Source of the DNA: Anaerovibrio lipolyticus LB2005
GTDB taxonomy: Bacteria > Bacillota > Negativicutes > Selenomonadales > Selenomonadaceae
Direction of reading: 5' to 3'
Length of the DNA stretch: 64,000 nt
Assembly (NCBI RefSeq): GCF_000621545.1
Contig: NZ_JHYA01000002.1
Coordinates: 1 to 64,000 of the forward strand
Made by a program: the position numbers and the translations under genes. Positions 15,423-25,456 of the stretch are shown piece by piece. The notes under the pieces are model-generated. The model saw only the letters and a list, made by a program, of their open reading frames with translations. It searched no databases and was not told the origin of the DNA. Position 1 is the first letter of the stretch. Each line of letters opens with the position of its first letter.

Positions 15423-17090
15423 ATGAAAACTGATGTTGAGATTGCCCAGGAAGCTAAAATGCAGCCTATAGCCCAGGTGGCCAAGTCCCTGAACATTGCT
15501 GAAGATGATTTGGAGATGTATGGCAAATATAAGGCTAAGATTTCTCTGGATGCCTGGAACAAGGTAAAGGCAAACGAGGATGGCAAGCTGATTTTGGTTA
15601 CCGCAATTAATCCTACTCCAGCAGGAGAAGGAAAGACTACCACCAGTGTTGGTTTGGCAGATGCCTTCCATAAGATGGGGAAGAACATTGCTGTTGCTCT
15701 TCGTGAGCCTTCCCTTGGCCCATGCTTTGGCTTAAAGGGTGGTGCTGCAGGCGGTGGTTATGCCCAGGTGGTTCCTATGGAGGATATTAATCTTCATTTC
15801 ACTGGTGATTTCCACGCTATTACCACAGCCCACAATTTGCTGGCGGCGGTTATTGATAATCATATCCAGCAGGGTAATGCTCTGGATATCGATGTTCGCC
15901 GTGTTGCCTGGAAGCGTGTACTGGACTTGAATGACCGTGCTCTCCGTCATGTGGTAATCGGCATGGGGGGCAAGGCCCATGGCGTTCCCCGTGAGACTGG
16001 CTTTGATATTACTGTGGCCTCTGAAATGATGGCTATTTTGTGTTTGGCCACTGATTTGGAGGACATGAAGAAGCGCCTTGGTCAGATTGTGGTGGCATAT
16101 ACCCGTGATGGCCGTGCTGTTCGGGCTGATGAGCTGAATGTAACCGGTGCATTGACACTGCTCTTTAAGGATGCCATTAAGCCTAATTTGGTACAGACTC
16201 TTGAAGGGACACCAGCTCTTATTCACGGCGGTCCTTTCGCCAATATTGCCCATGGCTGTAACTCCGTCATGGCAACTAAATTCGCTCTTAAATTCGCAGA
16301 TATAGTTGTAACTGAGGCAGGCTTTGGTGCTGACCTTGGTGCTGAGAAATTCCTGGATATAAAATGCCGTTTTGCTGGTCTGAAGCCTTCTGCAGTGGTT
16401 ATTGTAGCTACTGTCCGTGCTTTGAAGATGCATGGCGGTCTGCCTAAGACAGAGCTGGGCAAGGTTGATATGTCCGCTTTGGAAAAGGGTCTTGAAAATC
16501 TTATTAAGCATATTGAAACTGTTAAGGCCTTTGGCCTTCCTGCTGTGGTGGCTATTAATGCTTTCCCTACGGATACCAAGGAGGAGCTGGACTTCGTTGA
16601 GAAGAAATGCAACGAGCTTGGTGCTGAGGTAGCCCTTTCCGAGGTTTGGGCCAAGGGTGGCGAAGGCGGTATTGCCCTCGCTGAAAAGGTGCTGGCAGCT
16701 ACTGAAAAGCCTAATAATTTCAACTTCACCTATGAGGTGGAGCAGTCCATTCCAGAGAAAATTGAGGCCATCGTTAAGCGCGTTTACGGCGGCGATGGTG
16801 TTGTATTCACTGGCCCTGCCATGAAGCAGCTGAAGGAAATTGAAGAGCTTGGGCTGGATAAGATGCCTGTATGTATGGCCAAGACACAGTATTCTCTGTC
16901 TGATGACCCAACCAAGCTGGGCCGTCCTAAGAATTTTAAGATTACCGTCAAGGAGCTTCGTATTTCTGCGGGAGCAGGCTTTATCGTGGCACTTACAGGA
17001 GATATTCTCACTATGCCGGGACTTCCTAAAAAGCCGGCGGCTGAGAATATGGACATAGATGTAAATGGTAAAATTACTGGTTTGTTCTAA
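15423..17090 (+). CDS. fhs: Formate-tetrahydrofolate ligase
   Basis: 555 residues, full length. The enzyme makes 10-formyl-THF from formate, THF and ATP. Visible are '[20 protein letters not shown]' (the P-loop), '[20 protein letters not shown]', '[16 protein letters not shown]' and '[19 protein letters not shown]'. AGGAGG precedes the ATG. It heads a probable operon with the metF-like gene and nfnAB, linking formate assimilation to one-carbon and redox balance. The codon choice (GCT, GTA, CTG) is that of a well-expressed gene. Confidence 0.97.
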   Translation: MKTDVEIAQEAKMQPIAQVAKSLNIAEDDLEMYGKYKAKISLDAWNKVKANEDGKLILVTAINPTPAGEGKTTTSVGLADAFHKMGKNIAVALREPSLGPCFGLKGGAAGGGYAQVVPMEDINLHFTGDFHAITTAHNLLAAVIDNHIQQGNALDIDVRRVAWKRVLDLNDRALRHVVIGMGGKAHGVPRETGFDITVASEMMAILCLATDLEDMKKRLGQIVVAYTRDGRAVRADELNVTGALTLLFKDAIKPNLVQTLEGTPALIHGGPFANIAHGCNSVMATKFALKFADIVVTEAGFGADLGAEKFLDIKCRFAGLKPSAVVIVATVRALKMHGGLPKTELGKVDMSALEKGLENLIKHIETVKAFGLPAVVAINAFPTDTKEELDFVEKKCNELGAEVALSEVWAKGGEGGIALAEKVLAATEKPNNFNFTYEVEQSIPEKIEAIVKRVYGGDGVVFTGPAMKQLKEIEELGLDKMPVCMAKTQYSLSDDPTKLGRPKNFKITVKELRISAGAGFIVALTGDILTMPGLPKKPAAENMDIDVNGKITGLF

Positions 17091-17108
17091 AGTTTTAATC
17101 GAAAAGAA

Positions 17109-17861
17109 GTGAAAGAATTGGGGAGAATTTCCGTTGAACTCATTCCCCGCAGCGAAGATGGTCTGCGGGATGATTTGCAGATAGTTAAGAAGAATGCTCC
17201 AGGGGTGGAGCTGATTAATATTCCTGACCTGCTGAGATTTGATATGAGAAGCTGGCAGGGGGCGGCTATTGCCCAGGAGTATTTTCCGGCGGTAATGCCA
17301 CACATCAGAGCTATTGATGTGGATTTATCACAGCCACTTTCCATGCGGCCTGAGCTTCGTCAGAGTGGTATCACTGAGGTGCTGGTTATTGAAGGTGATC
17401 CGCCTCAGGATATGAGCCATAAATTTTATCCTACTGTTACCACCGATGTTATTTCCAAGTTCCATCAGGAGATGCCAGAGGTTAAGGTTTATGCTGGTAT
17501 TGACCAGTACCGTGGAAGCATGCGCCAGGAGCTTTATCGCATTCAGCGCAAGCTGCAGGCGGGAGCCGTTGGCTTCTTTACCCAGCCTTTCTTTGACATA
17601 CGTTTTATGGAAATGTATGCGGATATGCTGGAGGGGCAGAATGTGTATTGGGGTGTATCCCCTGTTATGTCCGAGCGTTCCCAGAGTTATTGGGAGCTTA
17701 AGAATAATGTAATTTTCCCTAAAGGATTCCAGCCTACTTTGGAATGGAGCATTGAGTTTTCCAAGAAAGCATTGAAGTTTGCTGAGGAAAGGGATGCAAA
17801 TCTTTATCTCATGCCTATTAAGAGTAATCTGGAAGCTTATCTCCAGGGTGTTTTAGGTTAA
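17109..17861 (+). CDS. MetF-like methylenetetrahydrofolate reductase
   Basis: 250 residues from GTG 17109, shorter than the usual 280-300 of MetF. It has the FAD TIM-barrel pattern: 'ISVELIPRSEDGL' (the catalytic Glu strand), 'ITEVLVIEGDPP', 'KLQAGAVGFFTQPFFDIRFM' and 'VYWGVSPVM'. It should reduce methylene-THF to methyl-THF. There is no MetV-type zinc partner next to it; instead nfnAB follows immediately, suggesting that Nfn-type flavoproteins supply or balance its electrons. That coupling is inference. Confidence 0.8.
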   Translation: MKELGRISVELIPRSEDGLRDDLQIVKKNAPGVELINIPDLLRFDMRSWQGAAIAQEYFPAVMPHIRAIDVDLSQPLSMRPELRQSGITEVLVIEGDPPQDMSHKFYPTVTTDVISKFHQEMPEVKVYAGIDQYRGSMRQELYRIQRKLQAGAVGFFTQPFFDIRFMEMYADMLEGQNVYWGVSPVMSERSQSYWELKNNVIFPKGFQPTLEWSIEFSKKALKFAEERDANLYLMPIKSNLEAYLQGVLG

Positions 17862-17882
17862 GTGTATTAAGGAGAGTAGACA

Positions 17883-18722
17883 ATGTTTAAGATTATGTAC
17901 AAAAAGGAGCTGTCTCCTGGTATTTTCCACATGGATATTGAGGCTCCAAGAGTGGCTAAAAAGGCAAAGGCCGGCCAGTTTATCGTATTGCGTGTAGATG
18001 AGAAGGGGGAGCGTATTCCTCTTACCATTGCTGACTTTGATGTGGAAAAGGGTACCATTACCTTGATTTTCCAGGTTCTTGGTGCTTCCACCATGCAGCT
18101 CAGTGCCCTTAATGAGGGGGATTCCATTGTGGACTTTGCTGGTCCTTTGGGACAGCCTTCTGAAATTGATGGTAATATGGGAACCGTTGTGTGCATTGGT
18201 GGCGGTATTGGTGTTGCCCCTGTTTATCCTATTGCCCGTGCTATGCATGAGGCTGGCAACAAGGTTATTTCCATTATGGGTGCCAAGACCAAGGATATTC
18301 TGATTTTTGAGGACAAGATGAGAGCTATTTCCGATGAGGTTATTATTGCTACTGATGATGGCTCTTATGGTGTGAAGGGCTTTGTTACTACTGCACTTCA
18401 GCAGCTGGTGGACCGTGGGGAGAAGATTGACCAGGTTACTGCTATTGGCCCTGGCATTATGATGAAGAGCGTCTGCGATGCTACCCGTCCGCTGGGAATT
18501 AAGACTATCGTTTCCTTGAACCCTGTAATGGTTGATGGTACTGGTATGTGCGGTGGCTGTCGCGTGCAGGTGGGTGACGAGATGAAGTTCGCTTGTGTTG
18601 ATGGCCCTGAGTTTGATGGTCATCTGGTAGATTTCAATAATCTCATGTCCCGTGGCCGTATGTTCCGCGAACAGGAAGCAAAGGCTAAGGATCATGTTTG
18701 CAATATCGGTCTTGGGAGGTAA
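17883..18722 (+). CDS. NfnA-type FAD/NAD-binding subunit
   Basis: 279 residues of the sulfide dehydrogenase / dihydroorotate dehydrogenase electron-transfer family. The FAD domain (about 1-95) has 'GQFIVLRVDEKGERIPLTIA', the NAD domain has 'GTVVCIGGGIGVAPVYPIA', and the C-terminal [2Fe-2S] ligands lie in 'GTGMCGGCRVQVGDEMKFAC'. With the next gene it forms NfnAB, the electron-bifurcating NADH-dependent ferredoxin:NADP oxidoreductase. The two genes are six bases apart, in the usual order. Confidence 0.88.
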   Translation: MFKIMYKKELSPGIFHMDIEAPRVAKKAKAGQFIVLRVDEKGERIPLTIADFDVEKGTITLIFQVLGASTMQLSALNEGDSIVDFAGPLGQPSEIDGNMGTVVCIGGGIGVAPVYPIARAMHEAGNKVISIMGAKTKDILIFEDKMRAISDEVIIATDDGSYGVKGFVTTALQQLVDRGEKIDQVTAIGPGIMMKSVCDATRPLGIKTIVSLNPVMVDGTGMCGGCRVQVGDEMKFACVDGPEFDGHLVDFNNLMSRGRMFREQEAKAKDHVCNIGLGR

Positions 18723-18728
18723 TTGGTA

Positions 18729-20129
18729 ATGGCTCTTGTATTGGAAAAGCATAAAATGCCGGAGCAGGACCCACAGGTTCGCGCTCATAATTTTCAGGAG
18801 GTAGCTTTGGGCTATGATGAGGAAACTGCCGTGGCTGAGGCCAACCGTTGTCTCGGCTGCAAGAATCCCCAGTGCCGTCCTGGCTGTCCTGTAGGTATTG
18901 ATATTCCTGCCTTTATCGGCAAAATCAAGGAAAGAGATTTTGACAGTGCTATCAGCATTATCAAGGAGTCCAGTTCCCTGCCAGCAGTTTGTGGTCGTGT
19001 ATGCCCACAGGAAAATCAGTGCGAGAAGAACTGTGTCCTTACTCATAAGGGTGAATCCGTGGCTATCGGCCGTTTGGAGCGTTTTGTGGCTGATTATCAG
19101 CTGGATAAAAACGAAGAGGTTAAGCCTATTGAGTTTGCTCCTGATGCCCAGAAGGTGGCCATCATTGGAGCTGGTCCTTCTGGTCTGACTTGTGCTGGTG
19201 ATTTGGCTCGCAAGGGCTACAAGGTTACTATTTTTGAAGCACTTCATGTGGCTGGCGGTGTACTGTCCTATGGAATTCCGGAGTTCCGTCTCCCTAAGGA
19301 CAAAATCGTTAAGCGTGAGATTGATAATCTTCAGAAGATGGGTGTTACCATTGAGGTTAACTCCATTGCCGGTCGTCTCTTTACTGTAGATGAGCTGATG
19401 GATGAGATGGGCTTTGATGCTGTATTCGTTGGTACTGGTGCTGGCCTTCCTCATTTTATGAATATTCCGGGTGAAAGCCTCAATGGTGTATATTCCTCCA
19501 ATGAGTTCCTTACCCGTTGCAACCTCATGAAGGCTTACGATTTCCCAAATCATGCAACTCCAATTGCCATGGGCAAGAAGGTGGCTGTAGTAGGCGGCGG
19601 TAATGTTGCCATGGATGCAGCCCGTACTTCTTTGCGCTTGGGTGCTGATAAGGTTTATATTGTATATCGTCGCAGTGAGGCTGAGCTTCCAGCCCGTGCT
19701 GAGGAGGTTCATCACGCCAAGGAGGAGGGTATTGACTTTAAGCTCCTCAATAATCCTGTGGAAATCATTGGTGATGAAAATGGTTGGGTTAAATCCTTAA
19801 AGTGCATCCGCATGGAGCTGGGCGAGCCTGATGCTTCTGGCCGTCGTCGTCCAGTGGCTGTGGAAGGCTCTGAGTTTGAGCTGGATGTGGACACTGTAAT
19901 TATGGCTATCGGTAATGGCCCTAACCCTATTGTGGCATCCACTACTCCTGGTATGGATACCAACAAGCGTGGCAATATTATTGCAGACGAGGAAACTGGT
20001 GCTACTACCAAGGAAGGCGTATTTGCTGGTGGCGATATTGTTACAGGTGCAGCAACTGTTATTTTGGCAATGGGTGCCGGCAAGAAGGCTGCTGCAGCCA
20101 TTGATGAGTACCTCAAAAGCAAGAAATAA
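18729..20129 (+). CDS. NfnB / glutamate-synthase-type flavoprotein
   Basis: 466 residues from ATG 18729, chosen because GGGAGGT lies eight bases upstream; a TTG at 18723 is in frame. N-terminal iron-sulfur ligands are in 'CLGCKNPQCRPGCPVGIDIP' and 'CGRVCPQENQCEKNC'. Two Rossmann folds follow: FAD at 'VAIIGAGPSGLTCAGDLARK' and NADPH at 'KVAVVGGGNVAMDAARTSLR'. It is annotated either as glutamate synthase small subunit or as NfnB; the adjacent nfnA and the absence of a gltB large subunit favour NfnB. Confidence 0.88.
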   Translation: MALVLEKHKMPEQDPQVRAHNFQEVALGYDEETAVAEANRCLGCKNPQCRPGCPVGIDIPAFIGKIKERDFDSAISIIKESSSLPAVCGRVCPQENQCEKNCVLTHKGESVAIGRLERFVADYQLDKNEEVKPIEFAPDAQKVAIIGAGPSGLTCAGDLARKGYKVTIFEALHVAGGVLSYGIPEFRLPKDKIVKREIDNLQKMGVTIEVNSIAGRLFTVDELMDEMGFDAVFVGTGAGLPHFMNIPGESLNGVYSSNEFLTRCNLMKAYDFPNHATPIAMGKKVAVVGGGNVAMDAARTSLRLGADKVYIVYRRSEAELPARAEEVHHAKEEGIDFKLLNNPVEIIGDENGWVKSLKCIRMELGEPDASGRRRPVAVEGSEFELDVDTVIMAIGNGPNPIVASTTPGMDTNKRGNIIADEETGATTKEGVFAGGDIVTGAATVILAMGAGKKAAAAIDEYLKSKK

Positions 20130-20146
20130 AGTAAGTGTGTAGGTCC

Positions 20147-20179
20147 AGTGGGTTGGTGCTGTTATTGCATCAGCCCACT
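20147..20179 (+). terminator. Stable hairpin after nfnB
   Basis: A 13-bp stem (AGTGGGTTGGTGC with GCATCAGCCCACT, two G:T pairs) has a 7-base loop. No T-run follows, so it may be a 3' end protector or a partial terminator rather than a strong stop. Confidence 0.4.
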
Positions 20180-20210
20180 TCTGTGTAAGTATAAGGTTTG
20201 AATTTTTAAA

Positions 20211-20693
20211 ATGATTTTAGTTTCATCGTGTCTATTAGGAAATAAAGTTAAGTATAGTGGGGGCTCCAATGACGATGAGCTTCTGATGCGTTATAGCCAC
20301 TATTTGACGGCTATCTGTCCCGAATCTGCAGGTAATTTGCCTATACCACGGCCACCAGCTGAGCTTCAGAATGGTGATGGACGTGATGTGCTGAAGGGAA
20401 CAGCAAAGGTAGTTAATAAAGATGGGAAAGATGTGACAGCACATTTTATCCAGGGGGCTAAAAATATTCTGGATATTGTGAAAAAGCACAGAGTTCAGGT
20501 GGCTATTTTAAAGGCGAACAGCCCATCCTGTGGTAAGGATGTTATTTATGATGGCAGCTTTAGTGGTAACAAAATTGATGGAGAAGGTGTTACGGCTGCT
20601 TTATTAAAACAGAATGGAGTAAAGGTCTATTCTGAAAAGGATCTTGATGAAAATACATTACAGCGAATAATTGCAACGTACTGGGAGGCATAA
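20211..20693 (+). CDS. DUF523 family protein (possible thio-base desulfidase)
   Basis: 160 residues. Conserved cysteines of the DUF523 family sit in 'VSSCLLGNKVKYSGG', 'AICPESAGNLPIPRPPAE' and 'KANSPSCG'. A characterised member (TudS) is a [4Fe-4S] enzyme that removes sulfur from 2-thiouracil; the same role here is inference. The next gene begins four bases after the stop. Confidence 0.82.
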   Translation: MILVSSCLLGNKVKYSGGSNDDELLMRYSHYLTAICPESAGNLPIPRPPAELQNGDGRDVLKGTAKVVNKDGKDVTAHFIQGAKNILDIVKKHRVQVAILKANSPSCGKDVIYDGSFSGNKIDGEGVTAALLKQNGVKVYSEKDLDENTLQRIIATYWEA

Positions 20694-20696
20694 AAG

Positions 20697-21122
20697 ATGA
20701 GTAAAAAGGCAGAAATTTTTCAGGAGTATTTAACTAGTCATAACTTAACCATGTTCACCCGCCAGGATATGAACGATCAGCTGAAGACATCAGTATTTCG
20801 CTCTGCCTTCAGTGTGGAAGGACAGAACATTCCGTTTATCATTGTGGTGGATGAAAGTGCTTTTTCTGTAATGCAGGTCCAGATTGCCAGCAGTGTAGTG
20901 AATGACACAAATAAGGCCAAGGTTTATGAGGCTATTAACAACTGGAATATTACGCTGAAGCCTTTTAAATATGTTGTAGATAACGATGGCAGCCTGATTC
21001 TTACATGCTGCATGATGAATCCTGATGGTAAGATGGATGGGGATCAGGCCAATGCCATGATGAATATCATTCTGAATTATCTTACCAAGGAATATAAAAA
21101 CATTCTGTCTGCCGTAAAATGA
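20697..21122 (+). CDS. YbjN-like protein
   Basis: 141 residues with the alpha-beta pattern of the YbjN / type III chaperone-like fold: 'EIFQEYLTSHNLTMFTRQDM' at the start, 'IPFIIVVDESAFSVMQVQIA' strands, and 'KAKVYEAINNWNITLKPFKY'. It has no catalytic motif; these proteins are thought to mediate protein interactions. It is co-directional with DUF523 and glycerate kinase and probably in one operon. Confidence 0.6.
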   Translation: MSKKAEIFQEYLTSHNLTMFTRQDMNDQLKTSVFRSAFSVEGQNIPFIIVVDESAFSVMQVQIASSVVNDTNKAKVYEAINNWNITLKPFKYVVDNDGSLILTCCMMNPDGKMDGDQANAMMNIILNYLTKEYKNILSAVK

Positions 21123-21150
21123 TATAGTGAGAGCTGCATAGGAGAGAGCC

Positions 21151-22293
21151 ATGAATATTGTTATCGCTATTGACTCATTAAAGGGAAGTCTAACTTCTCT
21201 GGAAGCTGGTAAGGCTATTGAGACCGGTATTAAGAAGGTGTATTCTGAGGCAGTAACAACGGTTTTGCCACTGGCTGATGGTGGTGAGGGCACAGTGGAG
21301 GCATTGACGCTTGGTATGGGTGGAAAGCTACAGAGCGTTGAAGTAACTGGCCCTCTGGGAAATAAGATAAGGGCTCAGTATGGCATTTTATCTGACGGGA
21401 AAACAGCCATTGTAGAAATGGCTGCTGCTGCAGGCATTACTTTGGTGCCTGATAGTGAGCGCAATCCTCTTTATACCACCACCTATGGCGTTGGCGAGAT
21501 TTTACTGGATGCAATACACAAGGGTTGCCGTCATTTCATAATCGGTATTGGGGGCAGTGCCACCAATGACGGCGGTGTTGGCATGCTTCAGGCTCTTGGC
21601 TATGATATGCTGGATGCAGATGATAAGCCAATTCCTTTTGGAGCAGCGGGTTTAAAGACCCTTTGCCGTATTGATGACAGTAAGGTTACGCCAGAGTTGA
21701 AGGATTGTTCCTTCCGCATAGCCTGTGACGTAACTAATCCTCTTTGCGGCGAAAAGGGATGCAGTGCAATTTATGGTCCACAGAAGGGGGCCAGTCCCGA
21801 GGATATAGCTTTAATGGACAAGTGGATGGGGGATTATGCCCGTATATCCAAGGAAAAATATTCCCATGCTGATGCTAATGCTCCCGGAGCCGGGGCGGCT
21901 GGTGGAATGGGTTTTGCTTTTCTCACATATACAAATGCCACCTTGGAATCCGGTATAGAGATTGTTTTGGCAGAAACCAAGCTGGAAGATCATATAGCCA
22001 AGGCGGATTTGGTCATTACTGGTGAGGGGCGTCTTGACGGACAGACTGTAATGGGAAAGGCTCCTGTTGGTGTGGCCCGAATTGCCAAAAAATACAATAA
22101 GCCAGTGCTTGCCTTTGCAGGCTGTGTAACCCCGGAGGCCACGGCTTGCAACGAGCACGGTATAGATGCATTTTTCCCTATTTTGCGTGGAGTTGTATCT
22201 CTCTCTGAGGCCATGGAGCCTAAAAATGCAAGGCAGAATATGATTGATACAGTAGAACAGGCCATGCGGTTGCTGAAGATAAAAATAGATTAA
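21151..22293 (+). CDS. Glycerate kinase
   Basis: 380 residues of the GarK/GlxK glycerate kinase family. Signatures are 'IAIDSLKGSLTSLEAGKAIE', 'LPLADGGEGTVEAL', 'IGIGGSATNDGGVGMLQALG', 'CDVTNPLCGEKGCSAIYGPQ' and 'VITGEGRLDGQTVMGKAP'. It phosphorylates D-glycerate using ATP, feeding three-carbon acids into glycolysis. GGAGAG precedes the ATG. No terminator is seen before the tRNA promoter. Confidence 0.94.
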   Translation: MNIVIAIDSLKGSLTSLEAGKAIETGIKKVYSEAVTTVLPLADGGEGTVEALTLGMGGKLQSVEVTGPLGNKIRAQYGILSDGKTAIVEMAAAAGITLVPDSERNPLYTTTYGVGEILLDAIHKGCRHFIIGIGGSATNDGGVGMLQALGYDMLDADDKPIPFGAAGLKTLCRIDDSKVTPELKDCSFRIACDVTNPLCGEKGCSAIYGPQKGASPEDIALMDKWMGDYARISKEKYSHADANAPGAGAAGGMGFAFLTYTNATLESGIEIVLAETKLEDHIAKADLVITGEGRLDGQTVMGKAPVGVARIAKKYNKPVLAFAGCVTPEATACNEHGIDAFFPILRGVVSLSEAMEPKNARQNMIDTVEQAMRLLKIKID

Positions 22294-22309
22294 GCATTTT
22301 CTGCTAGTC

Positions 22310-22339
22310 TTGACAAAAAAGCCTAAAGATTGATATACT
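22310..22339 (+). promoter_or_regulatory. Promoter of tRNA-Leu
   Basis: Perfect TTGACA (22310-22315), an 18-base spacer and TATACT (22334-22339), 13 bases before the tRNA 5' end. Confidence 0.8.
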
Positions 22340-22352
22340 TAGTAAAGTTTTT

Positions 22353-22437
22353 GCGGGCGTGGCGGAACTGGCAGACGCGCTGGACTTAGGATCCAGTGCC
22401 GCAAGGCGTGGAGGTTCGACCCCTCTCGTCCGCACCA
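22353..22437 (+). tRNA. tRNA-Leu (anticodon TAG)
   Basis: The acceptor stem GCGGGCG pairs with CGTCCGC (one G:T). The anticodon stem CTGGA / TCCAG holds the loop CTTAGGA, giving anticodon TAG, which reads CUN leucine codons. A long variable arm (TGCCGCAAGGCGT) marks a class II tRNA, the T-loop reads GGTTCGACC, and CCA is encoded. The valS T-box leader starts about 35 bases downstream with no terminator between. Confidence 0.95.
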
Positions 22438-22471
22438 TAAAATACAATTTAAATAACTAAGACAAGTTAAA

Positions 22472-22710
22472 GACGATGAAGAAGAGGAGTATCTGCAAAA
22501 GCAGCCCCCAAGAGAGGAAGGGGTAGGTGAGAGCCTTCCGGGTGTGCGGCAGAGAAGGTAGCTTTGGAGTTTCCTGGCTGAAGGTATAGTAGGTCGGGAC
22601 GCGGAAACGGCGTTATGTAAAGAAGCTTAAAATCTTTTGGATTTTAAGGAATTTAGGTGGTACCACGAAAGCAGGCACTTTCGTCCTTTATGGATGAAAG
22701 TGCTTTTTTG
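22472..22710 (+). promoter_or_regulatory. T-box leader controlling valS
   Basis: It opens with the typical stem I start (GACGATGAAGAAGAGGAGTA), has the apical GGTGAGAGCC region, and carries the T-box core AGGTGGTACCACG at 22655-22667. It ends in a terminator stem of 11 bp (CACTTTCGTCC / GGATGAAAGTG, 22676-22702) plus a T-run. Uncharged tRNA pairing should favour the antiterminator and switch on the synthetase gene. A GTT triplet at 22569-22571, before TCCTGG, is the likeliest valine specifier. The class is established; the specifier call is inference. Confidence 0.9.
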
Positions 22711-22749
22711 TTTTTCACCTCATTTCAAAAAATGTTGGAGGTAATGAAT

Positions 22750-25416
22750 ATGGAAGAAAATAATATCCCTAAGGTTTATGACCCAAAATCCTTTGAGAAA
22801 AAATGGTATGGTTATTGGGAAGAAAACAAGCTGTTTCACGCAGTAGTAGACGAGGAGAAGGAGCCTTACAGCATCGTTATTCCGCCTCCTAATGTAACTG
22901 GCCAGCTTCACATGGGCCATGCTTTGGATAATACTCTTCAGGATATTCTTATCCGCTGGCGCCGTATGCAGGGCTATAATACTCTTTGGATGCCGGGCTG
23001 CGACCATGCTGGTATAGCTACCCAGGCCAAGGTTGAGGGGGCTCTTCGTGAGGAAGGCACCAACCGTTATGAGCTGGGCCGTGAAAAGTTTTTGGAAAGA
23101 GTATGGCAGTGGAAGGAAAAGTTTGGCAGCCGTATTATGAGCCAGCTTCGTTCCCTTGGTTCTTCTTTGGATTGGGACAGAGAGCGTTTTACCATGGATG
23201 AGGGCTGCTCCAAGGCTGTTCGCGAGGTATTCGTAAGCCTTTATGAAAAAGGTCTTATCTATCAGGGTACCCGCATTACCAACTGGTGTCCTGATTGTAA
23301 TACCGCTATTTCCGATATTGAGGTAGAGCATGAAACTGAGCAGGGCCATCTGTGGCATATTCGTTATCAGGTGGAAGGCGAGCCAGATAAATATGTAGAG
23401 GTTGCAACCACCCGTCCAGAGACAATGTTTGGCGATACTGGTGTGGCTGTTCATCCTGATGATGAGCGTTACAAGGACTTGGTTGGCAAGAATGTAATTT
23501 TGCCAGTTGTTAATCGCGTAATTCCGCTCTTTGCTGATGAATATGTTGATTCTGCCTTTGGTACTGGTGCAGTAAAGGTTACCCCTGCCCATGACCCTAA
23601 CGACTATGAGATGGGTCTGCGTCACAATCTGGAGCAGGTGAAGGTTCTGTCAAACACTGGTAAGATGCTGGAAGGTGCCGGCAAGTATGAGGGCATGGAC
23701 CGCTATGAGTGCCGTAAAGCTCTGGTAAAGGAGCTGGAGGAAATTGGCGCTCTGGTTTCCATTGAGGACCATGAGCATGCAGTAGGTCATTGCTCCCGTT
23801 GTCATTCCACTATTGAGCCAATGATTTCCACCCAGTGGTTTGTAAAGATGGATACTCTGGCAAAGCCAGCAGCTGATGCTGTTAGAGATGGCCGTATTAA
23901 GTTCGTTCCAGAGCGCTTCACCAAGATTTATTGCCAGTGGCTGGATAATATTCGTGACTGGTGTATTTCCCGTCAGCTGTGGTGGGGACATCGTATTCCT
24001 GCATGGTATTGCGACGACTGCGGTGAGACCACTGTATCCCGTGATGATATTTGCCAGTGTCCTAAGTGCGGCAGCAAGAATGTACGTCAGGATGAGGATG
24101 TACTGGATACCTGGTTTTCCTCTGGCTTGTGGCCATTCGAGACCATGGGCTGGCCTGAGGAGACTGCCGAGCTGAAGCATTTTTATCCTACCGCTACTCT
24201 GGTAACTGGTTATGATATTATTTTCTTCTGGGTTGCCCGTATGGTAATGATGGGTCTGGAATTTGGCAAGGATATTCCATTTAAGACTGTTTATATCCAT
24301 GGCCTTGTAAGGGATAGTCAGGGCCGTAAGATGTCCAAGTCCCTTGGAAATGGTATTGATCCACTGGAAATGATTGAGGAATATGGTGCTGACTCTCTGC
24401 GCTTTATGCTGATTACCGGCAATACTCCTGGTAATGATATGCGCTTTTATAACGAGCGTGTTGAATCTGCCCGTAATTTTGCCAACAAGCTGTGGAATGC
24501 CTCCCGTTTCATGCTGATGAATCTGGAAGGCTTTGACAAGAGCTTTGTACCGGCTGCGGAAGATTACACCATGGCAGATAAGTGGATTCTGTCACGCTTC
24601 GCCAAGACAGCCCAGGGCGTTACCGAAAATCTGGAGAAGTACGAGCTGGGTGAGGCTGGCCGTCTGATTTATGAGTTTATCTGGAGTGAGTTCTGCGACT
24701 GGTACATTGAGCTCTCCAAGGCACGTCTTTATGACAAGGAAAACGTTAAGCCTCGTCAGACTGCCCAGTATGTATTGGGCTATGTATTGGAGCGTACTCT
24801 GCGTCTGTTGCACCCATTTATGCCATTTATTACCGAGGAAATTTGGCAGCATATTCCACATGAGGGCAAGAGCATTATGGTATCCCAGTGGCCTGCTGAG
24901 GACAAGACTATTGCTGATCTCATTGACGAGGCCAGTGAAAGCAGCATGACCACCATTATGGAGACTATAAAGACCATTCGTGCTCTCCGCCTGGAGGTAA
25001 ATGCGGCTCCAAGCAAGAAGAGTGAGGTTGTACTTAACTTTACTGATGAATCCTTGCGTCAGGTGTTTGCTGATAACGAGGGCTATCTTACTGTTTTGGC
25101 TTCTGCTGAGCCTGTTACTCACATGGCGGCTGGAGCTGAAAAGCCGGAAAATGCCATGGCTGGTGTTGTAAACGGTGTGGAAATTTTCCTGCCATTGAAG
25201 GATCTGATTGATGTGGAGAAGGAAACTGCCCGTCTCAATGGTGAAATGGCCAAGCTGGAGAAAGAAATTTCTCGTCTGGACAAGAAGCTGTCCAATCAGG
25301 GCTTCCTTGCAAAGGCTCCTGCTGATGTAGTTGCTGGTGAGAAGGAAAAATTGGCTGGTTATCAGGAAAAGATGGATGCTGTGAAGGCACGTCTTGAGGA
25401 TTTGGCTAAGCTGTAA
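22750..25416 (+). CDS. valS: Valine-tRNA ligase
   Basis: 888 residues from ATG 22750, which GGAGG (about 22737) fits better than ATG 22744. The longer open frame from 22657 would run through the T-box terminator and is not real. Class I signatures are '[15 protein letters not shown]' (HIGH) and '[17 protein letters not shown]' (KMSKS). The editing domain contains '[19 protein letters not shown]'. Zinc-binding Cys pairs occur in '[20 protein letters not shown]', and a C-terminal coiled coil starts near '[20 protein letters not shown]'. Expression is set by the T-box leader. Confidence 0.97.
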   Translation: MEENNIPKVYDPKSFEKKWYGYWEENKLFHAVVDEEKEPYSIVIPPPNVTGQLHMGHALDNTLQDILIRWRRMQGYNTLWMPGCDHAGIATQAKVEGALREEGTNRYELGREKFLERVWQWKEKFGSRIMSQLRSLGSSLDWDRERFTMDEGCSKAVREVFVSLYEKGLIYQGTRITNWCPDCNTAISDIEVEHETEQGHLWHIRYQVEGEPDKYVEVATTRPETMFGDTGVAVHPDDERYKDLVGKNVILPVVNRVIPLFADEYVDSAFGTGAVKVTPAHDPNDYEMGLRHNLEQVKVLSNTGKMLEGAGKYEGMDRYECRKALVKELEEIGALVSIEDHEHAVGHCSRCHSTIEPMISTQWFVKMDTLAKPAADAVRDGRIKFVPERFTKIYCQWLDNIRDWCISRQLWWGHRIPAWYCDDCGETTVSRDDICQCPKCGSKNVRQDEDVLDTWFSSGLWPFETMGWPEETAELKHFYPTATLVTGYDIIFFWVARMVMMGLEFGKDIPFKTVYIHGLVRDSQGRKMSKSLGNGIDPLEMIEEYGADSLRFMLITGNTPGNDMRFYNERVESARNFANKLWNASRFMLMNLEGFDKSFVPAAEDYTMADKWILSRFAKTAQGVTENLEKYELGEAGRLIYEFIWSEFCDWYIELSKARLYDKENVKPRQTAQYVLGYVLERTLRLLHPFMPFITEEIWQHIPHEGKSIMVSQWPAEDKTIADLIDEASESSMTTIMETIKTIRALRLEVNAAPSKKSEVVLNFTDESLRQVFADNEGYLTVLASAEPVTHMAAGAEKPENAMAGVVNGVEIFLPLKDLIDVEKETARLNGEMAKLEKEISRLDKKLSNQGFLAKAPADVVAGEKEKLAGYQEKMDAVKARLEDLAKL

Positions 25417-25456
25417 CCGGTCCCTTTTTGGTTAGTAGTGCTGTTAGGGGGATATT

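Noticed and set aside
15732-19715. Very long minus-strand open frames opposite fhs and nfnAB
   Set aside because: They mirror highly biased codons of genuine + strand genes, have no ribosome sites and encode low-complexity His/Asn/Ser-rich sequence.
22657-22749. An upstream extension of the valS frame (31 codons more)
   Set aside because: It runs through the T-box antiterminator and terminator stem; the ribosome site and family alignment both place the start at 22750.
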